Part shown: one piece after another, positions 1-8,767 of the stretch
Layout of the letters: each line of letters begins with the position of its first letter
Position numbering within the stretch: the stretch's first letter is position 1
Assembly (NCBI GenBank): GCA_903894155.1
Contig: CAITPF010000229.1
Location: 1 to 32,077 of the forward strand
Direction of reading: 5' to 3'
DNA length: 32,077 bases
Origin: an uncultured beta proteobacterium
GTDB taxonomy: Bacteria > Pseudomonadota > Gammaproteobacteria > Burkholderiales > Burkholderiaceae_B
Notes under the pieces: generated by a model
Told to the model about the DNA's origin: nothing
Databases searched by the model: none
What the model saw: the letters and a program-made list of their open reading frames with translations, nothing else
Translations under genes and position numbers: made by a program

Positions 1-1560
1 ATCGAAATCGGCGAGGTTAAAAATTCGTTCGCGGCGCTCTATTCGAAACCGATCGCCGACAACGGATTCAACCAGCCTGCGGAAAAGCTCGATCGAGAGT
101 TCGTCACCATGGCCGACAGCATCCTGCGCAATGGAGACATCCTCATCGCGGCCATCACCTCGTGCACCAACACGTCGAACCCGAGTGTCATGCTGGCGGC
201 CGGCCTGCTCGCCAAAAAGGCGGTCCAGGCAGGGCTGAAAATGCCCCGCCATGTCAAGACATCCCTCGCACCGGGCTCGCGGGTGGTCACTGAATACCTC
301 GGCAAGGCAGGGCTGCTGCCCTACCTTGAAAAGCTGGGTTTTGGCGTTGCCGCCTATGGTTGCACGACCTGCATCGGCAACGCGGGCGACATTGCGCCGG
401 AATACAACCAGGCTATCGTCGACCATGACCTGATCTGTGCAGCGGTGCTCTCGGGCAACCGCAATTTCGAAGCCCGCATTCACCCCAGCCTGAAGGCGAA
501 CTTTCTGGCCTCGCCACCATTGGTCGTGGCCTACGCGCTGGCGGGCAATATTCGTCGGGACCTGATGACCGAACCGGTTGGCAGGGGAACAAAGGGCGAT
601 GTCTGGCTGGGCGACATCTGGCCCAGCGCCGAAGAGGTGCAGGCGCTCATGCCCTACGCCATGGATCCGATCGTGTTCCGCAAGAATTACGCGCAAGTCC
701 GGTCCAAGCCGGGCAAACTCTGGGAGCAAACGGCAGACGTCGCGGGCAATGTCTACGACTGGCCGGAGTCGACCTATATTGCGCGCCCGCCTTTCTTTGA
801 TGACTTCGCGCGGCAACCAGGGCCGATCCCGATCGTGCGCGGCGCGCGCGCACTGGGCATCTTCGGTGATTCGGTCACCACCGACCATATCTCGCCCGCG
901 GGGTCGATCCGCGACACTTCGCCGGCGGGCAGGTGGCTCCTCGCGCACGGCGTCTCCAAGGGCGACTTCAACAGCTACGGGTCGCGCCGCGGCAATCACG
1001 AAATCATGATGCGCGGGACGTTCGCCAACGTCCGCATCAGGAACCTGATCATCCCCGCCAAACCCGACGGAACGCGGTTCGAGGGAGGCGAGACGCTTTA
1101 CCAGCCCGGCGGCGAGCAAATGTCCATCTACGAGGCGGCGATGCGCTATGTCGCTGCCGGTGTACCGACCATGGTGTTCGGCGGCGAGGAATACGGCACG
1201 GGCTCGTCGCGCGACTGGGCAGCCAAGGGAACCTACTTGCTGGGGGTCAAGGCCGTCATCGTCCGCAGCTTCGAGCGCATCCACCGCAGCAACCTCGTCG
1301 GCATGGGCGTTCTGCCACTGCAATTCAAGGGGGCTGACAGCGCTGACTCGCTGGGGATCACAGGCACCGAAACCTACGATATCGAGGGGCTTGAGGGCGG
1401 CATCGCGGCCCAGCAGGACGTGACCCTGGTGATCCACCGGGCGCACGGCACCACGCAGCGCGTGCCTGTACTGCTGCGCATCGACACCCCGATCGAGGTC
1501 GATTACTACCGCCACGGCGGGATCCTGCCGTACGTGCTTCGGCAACTGCTGGCGGCTTGA
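1..1560 (+). CDS. acnA: Aconitate hydratase AcnA, C-terminal part (5' end outside window)
   Basis: Interconverts citrate and isocitrate in the TCA cycle in the cytoplasm, using a [4Fe-4S] cluster. The frame is open from base 1, so the gene begins upstream; about 519 codons of a roughly 900-residue enzyme are present. The cluster cysteines are visible in SCTNTSNP (Cys codon at 163-165) and in [11 protein letters not shown] (window codons 121 and 124). The C-terminal swivel domain carries [40 protein letters not shown] and [14 protein letters not shown]. The form GCTTCIGN, with TEPVG downstream, fits AcnA. As I recall it, the 2-methylisocitrate dehydratase AcnD reads CTTCNGMSG at the cluster loop, so AcnD is unlikely. 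The internal ATG at 109 is not the true start. The gene ends with TGA at 1558-1560. Confidence 0.95.
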   Translation: MEIGEVKNSFAALYSKPIADNGFNQPAEKLDREFVTMADSILRNGDILIAAITSCTNTSNPSVMLAAGLLAKKAVQAGLKMPRHVKTSLAPGSRVVTEYLGKAGLLPYLEKLGFGVAAYGCTTCIGNAGDIAPEYNQAIVDHDLICAAVLSGNRNFEARIHPSLKANFLASPPLVVAYALAGNIRRDLMTEPVGRGTKGDVWLGDIWPSAEEVQALMPYAMDPIVFRKNYAQVRSKPGKLWEQTADVAGNVYDWPESTYIARPPFFDDFARQPGPIPIVRGARALGIFGDSVTTDHISPAGSIRDTSPAGRWLLAHGVSKGDFNSYGSRRGNHEIMMRGTFANVRIRNLIIPAKPDGTRFEGGETLYQPGGEQMSIYEAAMRYVAAGVPTMVFGGEEYGTGSSRDWAAKGTYLLGVKAVIVRSFERIHRSNLVGMGVLPLQFKGADSADSLGITGTETYDIEGLEGGIAAQQDVTLVIHRAHGTTQRVPVLLRIDTPIEVDYYRHGGILPYVLRQLLAA

Positions 1561-1620
1561 GCACAACGGCGCACGCGGATGCCTGCGAACCCGCTGCGCA
1601 CCGCAGTATCGGCGGGCGAC

Positions 1621-1640
1621 GCGAGTTCGTTACACTAGAG
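1621..1640 (+). promoter_or_regulatory. Candidate promoter of the DUF2863-earP operon
   Basis: The 107-bp gap after acnA contains TACACT at 1631-1636, a 4/6 match to a sigma-70 -10 box, about 35-40 bases before the start codon. No convincing -35 hexamer lies at the usual distance. The rest of the gap (1561-1620) holds only an imperfect GC-rich hairpin, which might end acnA transcription but has no T-tract. Confidence 0.25.
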
Positions 1641-1676
1641 GGCTTCTGTAGTCCCTAGACCCTCTGAATGTTTCCT

Positions 1677-2888
1677 ATGGCCCGTTCGCGCTCCTCCTCG
1701 TCTCCACGCCTGACAAAAGATGCCTCCCGCCTGGTCGCACTGGCCCTGGCGCTGCACAGCTCGGGCAGCCGGGTTGAAGACCGCTACTGGGAATCCGAAC
1801 TCGCCACGGTCATCAACCGGCTGCTGCGCGCAGGCAACGATCATGCGATGGACGCCGCGCTGGAGCACCTGACCCAGACCAACCTGGGCGGCTACGAGGT
1901 ACTCATCGAGCAGGCCGAGACCCTGTCGGAATGCTGCGTGATCGAGCGGGAAGGCCGTCGCCACGACGTATTGCTGCTGGTTGCCCCGCTGGTCGTCTGG
2001 ACTCGATACAGCATCCCCACGAATATCGTCCCCGCAGCGCCGCTGGAGGCGCTGCGTGCCCAGTTGCACGGCCACGTGCTGTCGCGCGAAGCGCGCGTCG
2101 CACTCCTGCCGCGCCTGGCCAGCCTGGACCAGATGCCGCGCAGTTTTTCCGAAACCTGGCAATGGATGCAAAAACTCGGTGCGCAGGCGCTTGGGGCAGA
2201 AGGTCCGATGCCCTCGCTCAATACCGAGACAGAGGCCTTCAACATGCTGGCCGATACCCGCTACCTGGTGGGCGCGGTCGCCGTGCCGGAAGGACATCCG
2301 ATCTTTCGCTGGCAGGAAGAGCCCGGCGAGCTTGGCGAGGGCCGTGCCGCCTGCCTCGAGCAGTGGACGACCCAGACGCGTGACACCTTTGCGGGCCTGC
2401 TGCCTGGCTGTGGCTTCGAGGTGCTCGTGCCCGACGCCTACTACGTCAGCAACCGCGAGGCCGACCGGCGCGTGCGCCCCCTGTCGGTGAAGGCTGCGGT
2501 TTCATGGCTCTGCAGCGCGCTCAGCGTGGAAGCCAGCGGCCTGCGCGCCGTCATCGCAGGCTGCGGCGAGAGCCGGATCGATGAGTATCGGGTCGGCTTC
2601 ACCCAGAAAAACCAGGGTGAGGTGATCTACGGATGTCTCTGGCCTCTCTATGGCCGCGAGGATGATGCGCCCGCGCTCGAATCCGATGCGCCGCCCGTGG
2701 AAGCGCCCGATGAAATCGCAGCGCTGCTCAAGGAGTGCGGCGTGGGCGACGTGCGTCGCCTGCCAGGCATCCTGCCGCCTGATTATTGCGAGGATTGCGG
2801 CGCCCCGTTCTTCCCGAATCCCGCTGGCGAAATGGTCCACGCCGAATTGCCTGAAGACGCTGAAACGGCGCCGACACACTTCCACTGA
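1677..2888 (+). CDS. DUF2863 family protein
   Basis: A cytoplasmic protein of about 403 residues that I recognise as the DUF2863 family, found mainly in Betaproteobacteria and of unknown function. The N-terminal segment (RLVALALALHSSGSRVEDRYW) and the C-terminal DYCEDCGAPFFPNP block are characteristic. The latter has a CxxC pair, possibly half of a zinc ribbon. There is no signal peptide or membrane helix. I chose ATG 1677 (MARSRSS...) because the N-termini I recall for this family begin at that point; ATG 1668 adds three residues, and neither start has a clear ribosome-binding site. It sits two bases upstream of earP, and this gene order is, from memory, common in Burkholderiales. A role linked to translation or EF-P is only guilt by association. 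Confidence 0.85.
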   Translation: MARSRSSSSPRLTKDASRLVALALALHSSGSRVEDRYWESELATVINRLLRAGNDHAMDAALEHLTQTNLGGYEVLIEQAETLSECCVIEREGRRHDVLLLVAPLVVWTRYSIPTNIVPAAPLEALRAQLHGHVLSREARVALLPRLASLDQMPRSFSETWQWMQKLGAQALGAEGPMPSLNTETEAFNMLADTRYLVGAVAVPEGHPIFRWQEEPGELGEGRAACLEQWTTQTRDTFAGLLPGCGFEVLVPDAYYVSNREADRRVRPLSVKAAVSWLCSALSVEASGLRAVIAGCGESRIDEYRVGFTQKNQGEVIYGCLWPLYGREDDAPALESDAPPVEAPDEIAALLKECGVGDVRRLPGILPPDYCEDCGAPFFPNPAGEMVHAELPEDAETAPTHFH

Positions 2889-2890
2889 TC

Positions 2891-4018
2891 ATGCGCGCGG
2901 ACGTTTTCTGCCGCGTTATCGACAATTTTGGCGACATCGGCGTCACCTGGCGACTGGCGCGCCAGTTGACGTCGGAATTCCGTTGGGAGATCAGACTCTG
3001 GGTTGACAACCTGCAAGCCTTCGCCAAAATCGAGCCGCGCCTCGATCCGGGCGCTGCGACCCAGTCGCTTGCAGGCGTCAATATCCGGCGCTGGCCCCAA
3101 GCGCACGAAGAGCCCGACGTTGAACCCGCCACGCTTGTCATCGCTGCGTTTTCGTGCGAACCCCCGCCCGGTTTTCTTCAACGCATGCGTGCATCGCCAA
3201 CCGTTCTCGTCAATCTCGAATACCTGAGCGCCGAAACCTGGGTTGAAGGTTGCCACACCCTGCCCGCCTTGCGCGCGGACGGGCTCAATGCGCACTATTT
3301 TTTCCCGGGGTTCACCGCGCGCACAGGCGGCTTGCCACGCGAAGCCGCGCTTGCGCGCAACCGGGAAGACTGGATCGTGAACCGGGCCGGCCAGCGCAGT
3401 TTGCTGACCCGGGCCGGGCTTTCCGAACACGGGATGCATCTGTGGGATGCACAGAAGGGCGCAAAACTGGTGACGCTGTTCTGTTACCCGCATGCGCCCG
3501 TCGCCGCATTGATCGACTCGCTGGTGGCGCTGCAACGCCCCACCCTGCTGCTGGTAGCCGGCGGCACGCTGCCCTCGCTGAAAACGCAAACCCGTGACGC
3601 GCTTCGGATCGAGCGAATCGAGTTCCTGACGCAGCCTGACTACGATCGCCTGCTCTGGATGGCAGACCTGAATTTCGTGCGTGGCGAGGATTCCATCGTG
3701 CGGGCCATCTGGGCCGGCAAGCCCGCGGCCTGGCAACTCTACCCCCAGGTCGACGCCGCCCACCTGGCGAAGCTTGAGGCGTGGCTTGCGATCGCGGGGC
3801 TGCCGCCGACGGCGCAGGCGGCGATCCGAGGCTGGAACGCAACGCCCGAACCCGTTGAAGCGGTAAAAAGCGCACTGGAAGAAGCGCTCCTCCCGGCGAA
3901 CTTCGCAGCCTGGTCCAAAGCCACGGAACGATTCCGGCAAACACAAACGCAGATCCCCGATCTGGCGGGGGCACTTGATCTGTTTTGCCGAAAGAAACTG
4001 GAATCGCTGGCCACTTGA
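2891..4018 (+). CDS. earP: EF-P arginine rhamnosyltransferase EarP
   Basis: Transfers rhamnose from dTDP-rhamnose to Arg32 of elongation factor P, activating it to relieve ribosome stalling at polyproline stretches. The 375-residue length fits the family. The N-terminal motif FCRVIDNFGDIGVTWRLARQ holds the two conserved aspartates (D11 and D15 here). The C-terminal nucleotide-sugar site appears as RGEDSIVRAIWAGKPAAW with the glutamate at E266 and is followed by LYPQ. The fold is GT-B-like with an inverting mechanism, from family knowledge. The ATG lies two bases after the upstream stop with no Shine-Dalgarno sequence, so translational coupling is likely. The substrate gene efp follows directly, which strongly supports the call. 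The dTDP-rhamnose synthesis genes must be elsewhere. Confidence 0.95.
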   Translation: MRADVFCRVIDNFGDIGVTWRLARQLTSEFRWEIRLWVDNLQAFAKIEPRLDPGAATQSLAGVNIRRWPQAHEEPDVEPATLVIAAFSCEPPPGFLQRMRASPTVLVNLEYLSAETWVEGCHTLPALRADGLNAHYFFPGFTARTGGLPREAALARNREDWIVNRAGQRSLLTRAGLSEHGMHLWDAQKGAKLVTLFCYPHAPVAALIDSLVALQRPTLLLVAGGTLPSLKTQTRDALRIERIEFLTQPDYDRLLWMADLNFVRGEDSIVRAIWAGKPAAWQLYPQVDAAHLAKLEAWLAIAGLPPTAQAAIRGWNATPEPVEAVKSALEEALLPANFAAWSKATERFRQTQTQIPDLAGALDLFCRKKLESLAT

Positions 4019-4052
4019 ATCGCGCGAGAATGCAGCAATATTCCAGACACGA

Positions 4053-4127
4053 TAGAATAGAGGGCTTTTTTACTGATACGACTCCGGCCAAAATTCCCGG
4101 AGATTCAATACTTCCGGAGCTTCAAGA
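4053..4127 (+). promoter_or_regulatory. efp leader with candidate -10 box and direct repeat
   Basis: TAGAAT at 4053-4058 matches a -10 box at 5/6 positions, without a recognisable -35. Nearer the gene, two similar stretches (CCGGAGATTCAA, then CCGGAGCTTCAA) are repeated. The GGAG of the second lies eight bases before the efp ATG and serves as the ribosome-binding site. This suggests efp can be transcribed on its own as well as from the upstream operon. Confidence 0.35.
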
Positions 4128-4685
4128 ATGAAAACGGCACAAGAGCTGCGCGTAGGCAACGTGGTGATGGTCGGCAAGGACCCTCTCGTGATTCAGCGCG
4201 CGGAATACAGCAAGGGCGGGCGCAACGCGTCGGTCGTCAAGCTCAAGTTCAAGAACCTGCTGACGGGCTCGGGCAGCGAGACCGTCGCCAAGGCTGACGA
4301 AAAGTTCGAAGTCGTCGTTCTCGAACGCAAAGAGTGCACGTACTCGTACTTCGGCGATCCCATGTATGTCTTCATGGATCAGGAGTACAACCAGTACGAA
4401 ATCGAGTCCGAAAGCATGGGCGACGCCCTGCAGTATCTCGAGGAAGGCATGCCAGTCGAAGCCGTCTTCTACGACGGTCGTGCCATCTCGATTGAACTGC
4501 CGACGATCGTCGTGCGTGAAATCATCTACACCGAGCCCGCCGTCCGTGGCGATACCTCCGGTAAAGTGATGAAGCCGGCCAAGATCAATACTGGCCACGA
4601 GCTTCCGGTTCCGCTCTTTTGCGCTATTGGCGACAAGATCGAAATCGACACCCGCACGGGCGAGTACCGCAGTCGCGTGATGTAA
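4128..4685 (+). CDS. efp: Elongation factor P
   Basis: A translation factor that binds between the P and E sites and promotes peptide-bond formation at polyproline motifs. The 185-residue length is normal, with three beta-barrel domains: the KOW-like domain I (about 1-63), the OB-fold domain II (about 65-128) and domain III. The loop that reaches into the peptidyl-transferase centre reads SKGGRN, placing arginine at position 32. Arg32 is the residue rhamnosylated by EarP; the EpmA type carries lysine. The C-terminus has the EF-P signature [16 protein letters not shown]. The adjacent earP matches this arginine type. The start ATG is preceded by GGAG at eight bases. Confidence 0.98.
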   Translation: MKTAQELRVGNVVMVGKDPLVIQRAEYSKGGRNASVVKLKFKNLLTGSGSETVAKADEKFEVVVLERKECTYSYFGDPMYVFMDQEYNQYEIESESMGDALQYLEEGMPVEAVFYDGRAISIELPTIVVREIIYTEPAVRGDTSGKVMKPAKINTGHELPVPLFCAIGDKIEIDTRTGEYRSRVM

Positions 4686-4690
4686 ATGGC

Positions 4691-4951
4691 TTAGCGCGCC
4701 ACGGACGTGGCGCGCTCAAGATCCCCGATCCAGCGCAGCGCGTGCTCGCGGTCGGGGCCGCACATTTCGGCGGTCGGACGCAGCCCGCCGCAAAACGCCG
4801 GCCGCTCTGGCAGGCCAAATACCGCGCACCGGAAATCGTCCGTCAACTGGATGCAACGCACCCCCGCGGGCTTGCCTGACGGCATGCCGGGCAACCAACT
4901 GGTGATGGATGGCGCAATGCAACAGGCGCCGCAGCCTGGGCGGCAATTCAT
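4691..4951 (-). CDS. Small YkgJ-type cysteine-cluster protein
   Basis: An 86-residue protein with eight cysteines in the pattern of the YkgJ / Fe-S or zinc-binding cysteine-cluster family: C3, C7, C10, C11 (MNCRPGCGACC), C33, C42, C54 and C64. The text PGMPSGKPAGVRCIQL is typical of the short proteobacterial members. The reading frame extends 11 codons upstream, but ATG 4951 is preceded by GAGGACAGG, a good ribosome-binding site, and homologues begin at this methionine. The metal bound and the function are unknown. It is the last gene of a minus-strand run, 42 bases after the DUF1178 gene, and its stop lies five bases from the efp stop on the other strand. Confidence 0.85.
   Translation of the reverse strand: MNCRPGCGACCIAPSITSWLPGMPSGKPAGVRCIQLTDDFRCAVFGLPERPAFCGGLRPTAEMCGPDREHALRWIGDLERATSVAR
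4693..4716. terminator. Perfect hairpin between convergent efp and the cysteine-cluster gene
   Basis: A 10-bp perfect inverted repeat (AGCGCGCCAC at 4693-4702, pairing with 4707-4716) with a GGAC loop begins eight bases after the efp stop. It overlaps the last codons of the minus-strand cysteine-cluster gene. Neither side has a strong T-tract, so it would be a weak intrinsic terminator or a 3'-end stabilising structure shared by both transcripts. Confidence 0.4.
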
Positions 4952-4993
4952 CCTGTCCTCATTGCTTGATATGGGCAAATACACGCCGCAGTC

Positions 4994-5482
4994 TCACTGC
5001 AACCGATCGGTGTCCAGGAAGTCGGGCAGCGCCACGACGGCGATGCCCTCCTCGGCCAGGGCTTCACGCTCCTCCGAGGTTGCGACACCGCGAATCGGAC
5101 GCTCATCGGCGCTGCCATCGTGGATGCGCCGCGCCTCATCGGCGAACCTGTCGCCGACGTTTTCCGTCTTGCGGATGAACTCCCGCATTTGCTGAAGAAT
5201 GGCAGCCTGAAGCTGAACGAGTTGCCCCGATTCGGGTGTTGGCGCCACCAATTCGCGCGAGCCTGCATCGGATGCACTCGCCGAAGGCGTTGTCTGCGCA
5301 TCGCTGAAGTGCCCGACGTTCAGATGCGGCGCCGAGAGGCGCTTGACCACGGATCCGCTCTGGCAAATGGGGCAGGTCACCAGACCCCTTGCCTCCTGGG
5401 AATCGTAATCTTCGTGCGAGCCGAACCATCCCTCAAAAAGATGGCCGTTGTCGCACTGCAGGTCAAATACTTTGAGTCCCAT
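4994..5482 (-). CDS. DUF1178 family protein
   Basis: A 162-residue cytoplasmic protein of the DUF1178 family (COG5319), function unknown. The N-terminus MGLKVFDLQCDNGHLFEGWF, followed by a CPIC pair, provides C10, H14, C37 and C40, a probable zinc-ribbon knuckle. The middle is low-complexity and the C-terminal third contains ERPIRGVATSEEREAL, which recurs in the family. No classic Shine-Dalgarno precedes ATG 5482. It follows the ABC-transporter gene by 79 bases and may be read through from it or have its own promoter. Its link to the transporter is not evident. Confidence 0.85.
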   Translation of the reverse strand: MGLKVFDLQCDNGHLFEGWFGSHEDYDSQEARGLVTCPICQSGSVVKRLSAPHLNVGHFSDAQTTPSASASDAGSRELVAPTPESGQLVQLQAAILQQMREFIRKTENVGDRFADEARRIHDGSADERPIRGVATSEEREALAEEGIAVVALPDFLDTDRLQ

Positions 5483-5561
5483 GGGAGGTACGTGGGGTTG
5501 AGCCGCTTGAATTCAAGGAACCCAGTATACCGGAGGGCCTTATGGGCAAACGCCTGCAGCC

Positions 5562-8500
5562 TTACCCCACGTAGGGATTCGCGGTGCCGAAATCCAGGCG
5601 CGGCACGGCGCTGAGCAATTCACGCGTCACCGCATGCGTGGGCGCGCGAAGCACCTGCGCGGCCTCGCCCATCTCGACGATGTGACCAGAATCCATCACC
5701 GCAACCCGGTCGGCAAGATACTCGACGACGCCGAAATTATGGGTAATGAACAAGTAGGCCATGCCTGTCTCGCGCTGCAACTCGGTGAGCAAATCGAGGA
5801 TCTGCGCCTGGACAGACACATCGAGCGCTGAAGTCGGCTCATCAAGGATCAAGACCTCTGGGCCAACGGCCAGCGCACGGGCGATCGCGATTCGCTGGCG
5901 CTGGCCGCCCGAGAACTCGTGGGGGTAACGGTATGCCGCATCGGTCGGCATGCCGACGCGCTCGAGCAGCGCGCCGATGCGGGCATCGCGGTCCGATTGG
6001 TTCCACTCTGGCCGCAGGGAGGCGATCCCCTCGTCAAGGATTGCGCCGATCCGCATGCGCGGGTCAAGCGACGCGTAGGGATCCTGGAATACGATCTGGA
6101 TCTTTCTGCGCAAGGCCCGCGCCTGCGCTCCCCGCGCGCCAAGCAAATCGGCGCCGTCAAGGGTCGCCGTGCCGCGCACCCTGACGCCCGGGCCCATGAG
6201 GCGCAGCAAGGTCTTCGCGATCGTGGTCTTGCCGCAACCCGAGGCGCCGACAAGCGCGAGCGTTTCTCCCGCACGAAGCGTCAGGCTGACGCCGCGCACG
6301 ACCTCGTTGTAGCCGACGATGCGTCGCAGGAATCCCTTGCGGATCGCATAGTGCACCGACAGATCCCGGACATCCAGGACCACCCGATCGACGCCGGGCC
6401 TGCGCGCCGCGTCATCCGGTGCCGGGGCATCGGCTGGGCGTGCCGACGCGGACAACGGGCGGCCACGCTTGGCGTAGGTCGGGATCGCGTTGAACAGTTC
6501 GCGCGCGTAGGGATGCCTTGGGTTTGAGAAAAACTGGTCCGCCGGCGCGGTTTCGACGATTTCGCCAAATCGCATCAGGGCAACGGTATCGGCCACATCA
6601 CGCACCACAGCCAGATCGTGCGTGATCAGCAAGACCGCCATGCCAAGGTCGCGCTGGATATCCGCGAGCAGACGAAGCACCTGTGCCTGTACGGTGACGT
6701 CGAGCGCGGTGGTCGGCTCGTCGGCGACGAGCAACTCGGGCTCCGCGGCCAACGCGATGGCAATCATGATGCGCTGCTTCTGCCCACCCGAGAACTGGAA
6801 GGGATAATCGTCGATGCGCACCGAGGGCTGCGGGATGCCGACACGCTCAAGCCACTCGACCGCGCGGGCGCGCGCCCGGGTGCCGCGCAAATCGGTGTGC
6901 GCCTCGATGGCCTCGATGACCTGATCACCGATGCGCATGACGGGGTTGAGGCTGGTCGCCGGTTCCTGGAAGATCATCCCGGCGCGTCCCCCGCGAACGC
7001 CGCGCATCGCCGCCTCGGACAGTGCATTGAGCTCTGTCCCTTCGAGAACGATCGCGCCGCGCGTGACCCGCAGCGCCTCGGGCAACAGTCTGAGCAATGC
7101 CATGGCCGTCATGCTCTTGCCGGATCCGGATTCACCCACCAGGGCGAACGTTTCGCCACGCGCGACGGTCAGCGCAAGCGCGCGAACCGCATAGCGCACT
7201 TGCACATCGTCGTCGATTTCGATGTCCAGGTCACGCACGACAAGGACTGGCTGCCCCGCCCCTTGCGGCCTGGCAAACGCATCGGATGCCGCGACTGACA
7301 TGCCGCCGTCCTGCGCAGGGGCTGCAGCGCGGAGATCGCCCGCGCGGCGCCACCTGGGCCGCAAAGCCCGGCTGCGGGGGTCGAAGGCATCACGCACGGC
7401 ATCTGAGTAGAGGTTCGCGGCAAGCACCAGCGCCAGCATGAACAGAAACGCTGCAAGCAGGCTCCACCAGATCATCGGGTCGCGCGACATCTCAAGGCGC
7501 GACTTCTCGATCATCGATCCAAAGGAGTTCATCGTCGGATCAACGCCGATTCCAAGGTAAGACAGCACGGCCTCGTACAGCACCAGCGCTGAAAACTCCA
7601 GCACGACCGTAATCAATACGATGTGCATGACGTTCGGCAGGAGGTGGCGTGCCATGATGCGCCAGTGGGCAACGCCAAAGGCGCGCGCGGCCTGGACATA
7701 CTCAAGCTCGCGCAGTTTGAGCGCCTCGGCGCGCAACAGGCGGCACAAGCCCGCCCAGCCTGTCAGCCCGAGGATCATGCACAGCAGAAACAGGCGCAAG
7801 TCAGCGCGCTGTGCAGCCGTGGGAAACAGCCCGGGATGCGTATCGATATAGACCTGCATCATCAGCACGCAGGCCGCGATCAGTAAGACGCCGGGAATTG
7901 AGGTGAGCGTGGTGTAGACGTACTGAATGACATCGTCGACCCAGCCCTTGAAGTACCCGGCGGCGATGCCCAGGATCAGGGCGGGGGGCAGCATCGCGAC
8001 TGTCGTCAGGCTGCCGATGACCCAGGCCGTGCGAATGCTCTTGAGCGCCTGCCAGAGGACATCGTTGCCCGTGCGATCGGTTCCGAGGACGTGGTAGCCC
8101 GTCGCGAGACCGACGATCACACCGACGACGACCAGGACGACGAATATGGTCGTCAGGATCGCGCGCCACGGAACCTGCGTGCGACCGTGCCAGACATCGG
8201 CGAGCGATTGGGTTCGGCCGATCAGGACGAGCGCCAGTATGGTGCCGAGGACACCCGCCAGCCCGCCGCCAAGCAAGCCCGCGGCCATGCGCTTGACGAC
8301 ATCGCGCGACCATTCGCCGGCGGGATCCTGCAGGTGCCGGCCGCCAAATCGCAGCCGGGGAAAATCGCGCAGCGGTTCGCCGCCGTCCTGGAGGATCGAC
8401 TCCTTGGTGAACTGGCGCCACGCAAGCGGGGCCGAATAGGTCTTCTCGGGGCGCACGAACGCGGTGTCATCGAGCAACGCGTCGAGCGCCGACACAACCT

Positions 8501-8762
8501 TGGGCGCGTAGATCGTCGCCGCGCCCGCAGGCGCCCCGGGCGCAGGCGGCAGCACCGGCTGGAAGTGCACCGAATCAAGCAACCCGACGATGCCGAACAC
8601 CGCGAGCACCACCGCCGAACACATGGCCGGCGCACTGCGCGCCACACGCGACCACGTCGCGCGCAGGGCATGCGAGCGGCTGGCGTGCCACGCATACAAC
8701 AGCACGGCACCCACGAGCGCGAACAAGGCGGCATCGGTCCAGAGCAGGATGAATCTGGGCAT
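5562..8762 (-). CDS. Peptide-type ABC transporter: OppC-like permease fused to two ATPase domains
   Basis: One 1066-residue frame carries an inner-membrane permease and both nucleotide-binding domains of an Opp/Dpp/Yej-class importer. Permease part: helices near 5-24, 45-66, 161-182 and 201-221 precede the classical core, which starts at LGTDRTGNDVL (226) and has the EAA-loop sequence EYVQAARAFGVAHWR (354). ATPase 1: Walker A GESGSGKS (543-550), signature FSGGQKQR (657), Walker B LLVADEPT (677-684). ATPase 2: GASGCGKT (839-846), FSGGQRQR (950), LILDEPT (971-977). These parts are normally two or three genes. An in-frame ATG at 7301 (residue 488), preceded by AGGA at seven bases, could also give a separate 579-residue double ATPase of YejF or GsiA type. 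It starts five bases after the OppB-like gene. The substrate is probably a peptide or similar solute, but unproven. Confidence 0.9.
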   Translation of the reverse strand: MPRFILLWTDAALFALVGAVLLYAWHASRSHALRATWSRVARSAPAMCSAVVLAVFGIVGLLDSVHFQPVLPPAPGAPAGAATIYAPKVVSALDALLDDTAFVRPEKTYSAPLAWRQFTKESILQDGGEPLRDFPRLRFGGRHLQDPAGEWSRDVVKRMAAGLLGGGLAGVLGTILALVLIGRTQSLADVWHGRTQVPWRAILTTIFVVLVVVGVIVGLATGYHVLGTDRTGNDVLWQALKSIRTAWVIGSLTTVAMLPPALILGIAAGYFKGWVDDVIQYVYTTLTSIPGVLLIAACVLMMQVYIDTHPGLFPTAAQRADLRLFLLCMILGLTGWAGLCRLLRAEALKLRELEYVQAARAFGVAHWRIMARHLLPNVMHIVLITVVLEFSALVLYEAVLSYLGIGVDPTMNSFGSMIEKSRLEMSRDPMIWWSLLAAFLFMLALVLAANLYSDAVRDAFDPRSRALRPRWRRAGDLRAAAPAQDGGMSVAASDAFARPQGAGQPVLVVRDLDIEIDDDVQVRYAVRALALTVARGETFALVGESGSGKSMTAMALLRLLPEALRVTRGAIVLEGTELNALSEAAMRGVRGGRAGMIFQEPATSLNPVMRIGDQVIEAIEAHTDLRGTRARARAVEWLERVGIPQPSVRIDDYPFQFSGGQKQRIMIAIALAAEPELLVADEPTTALDVTVQAQVLRLLADIQRDLGMAVLLITHDLAVVRDVADTVALMRFGEIVETAPADQFFSNPRHPYARELFNAIPTYAKRGRPLSASARPADAPAPDDAARRPGVDRVVLDVRDLSVHYAIRKGFLRRIVGYNEVVRGVSLTLRAGETLALVGASGCGKTTIAKTLLRLMGPGVRVRGTATLDGADLLGARGAQARALRRKIQIVFQDPYASLDPRMRIGAILDEGIASLRPEWNQSDRDARIGALLERVGMPTDAAYRYPHEFSGGQRQRIAIARALAVGPEVLILDEPTSALDVSVQAQILDLLTELQRETGMAYLFITHNFGVVEYLADRVAVMDSGHIVEMGEAAQVLRAPTHAVTRELLSAVPRLDFGTANPYVG

Positions 8763-8767
8763 GTTCG

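Noticed and set aside
1-1560. 2-Methylisocitrate dehydratase AcnD as an alternative to AcnA
   Set aside because: The cluster loop GCTTCIGN and the TEPVG region fit AcnA; from memory AcnD has CTTCNGMSG. No prp genes are in view.
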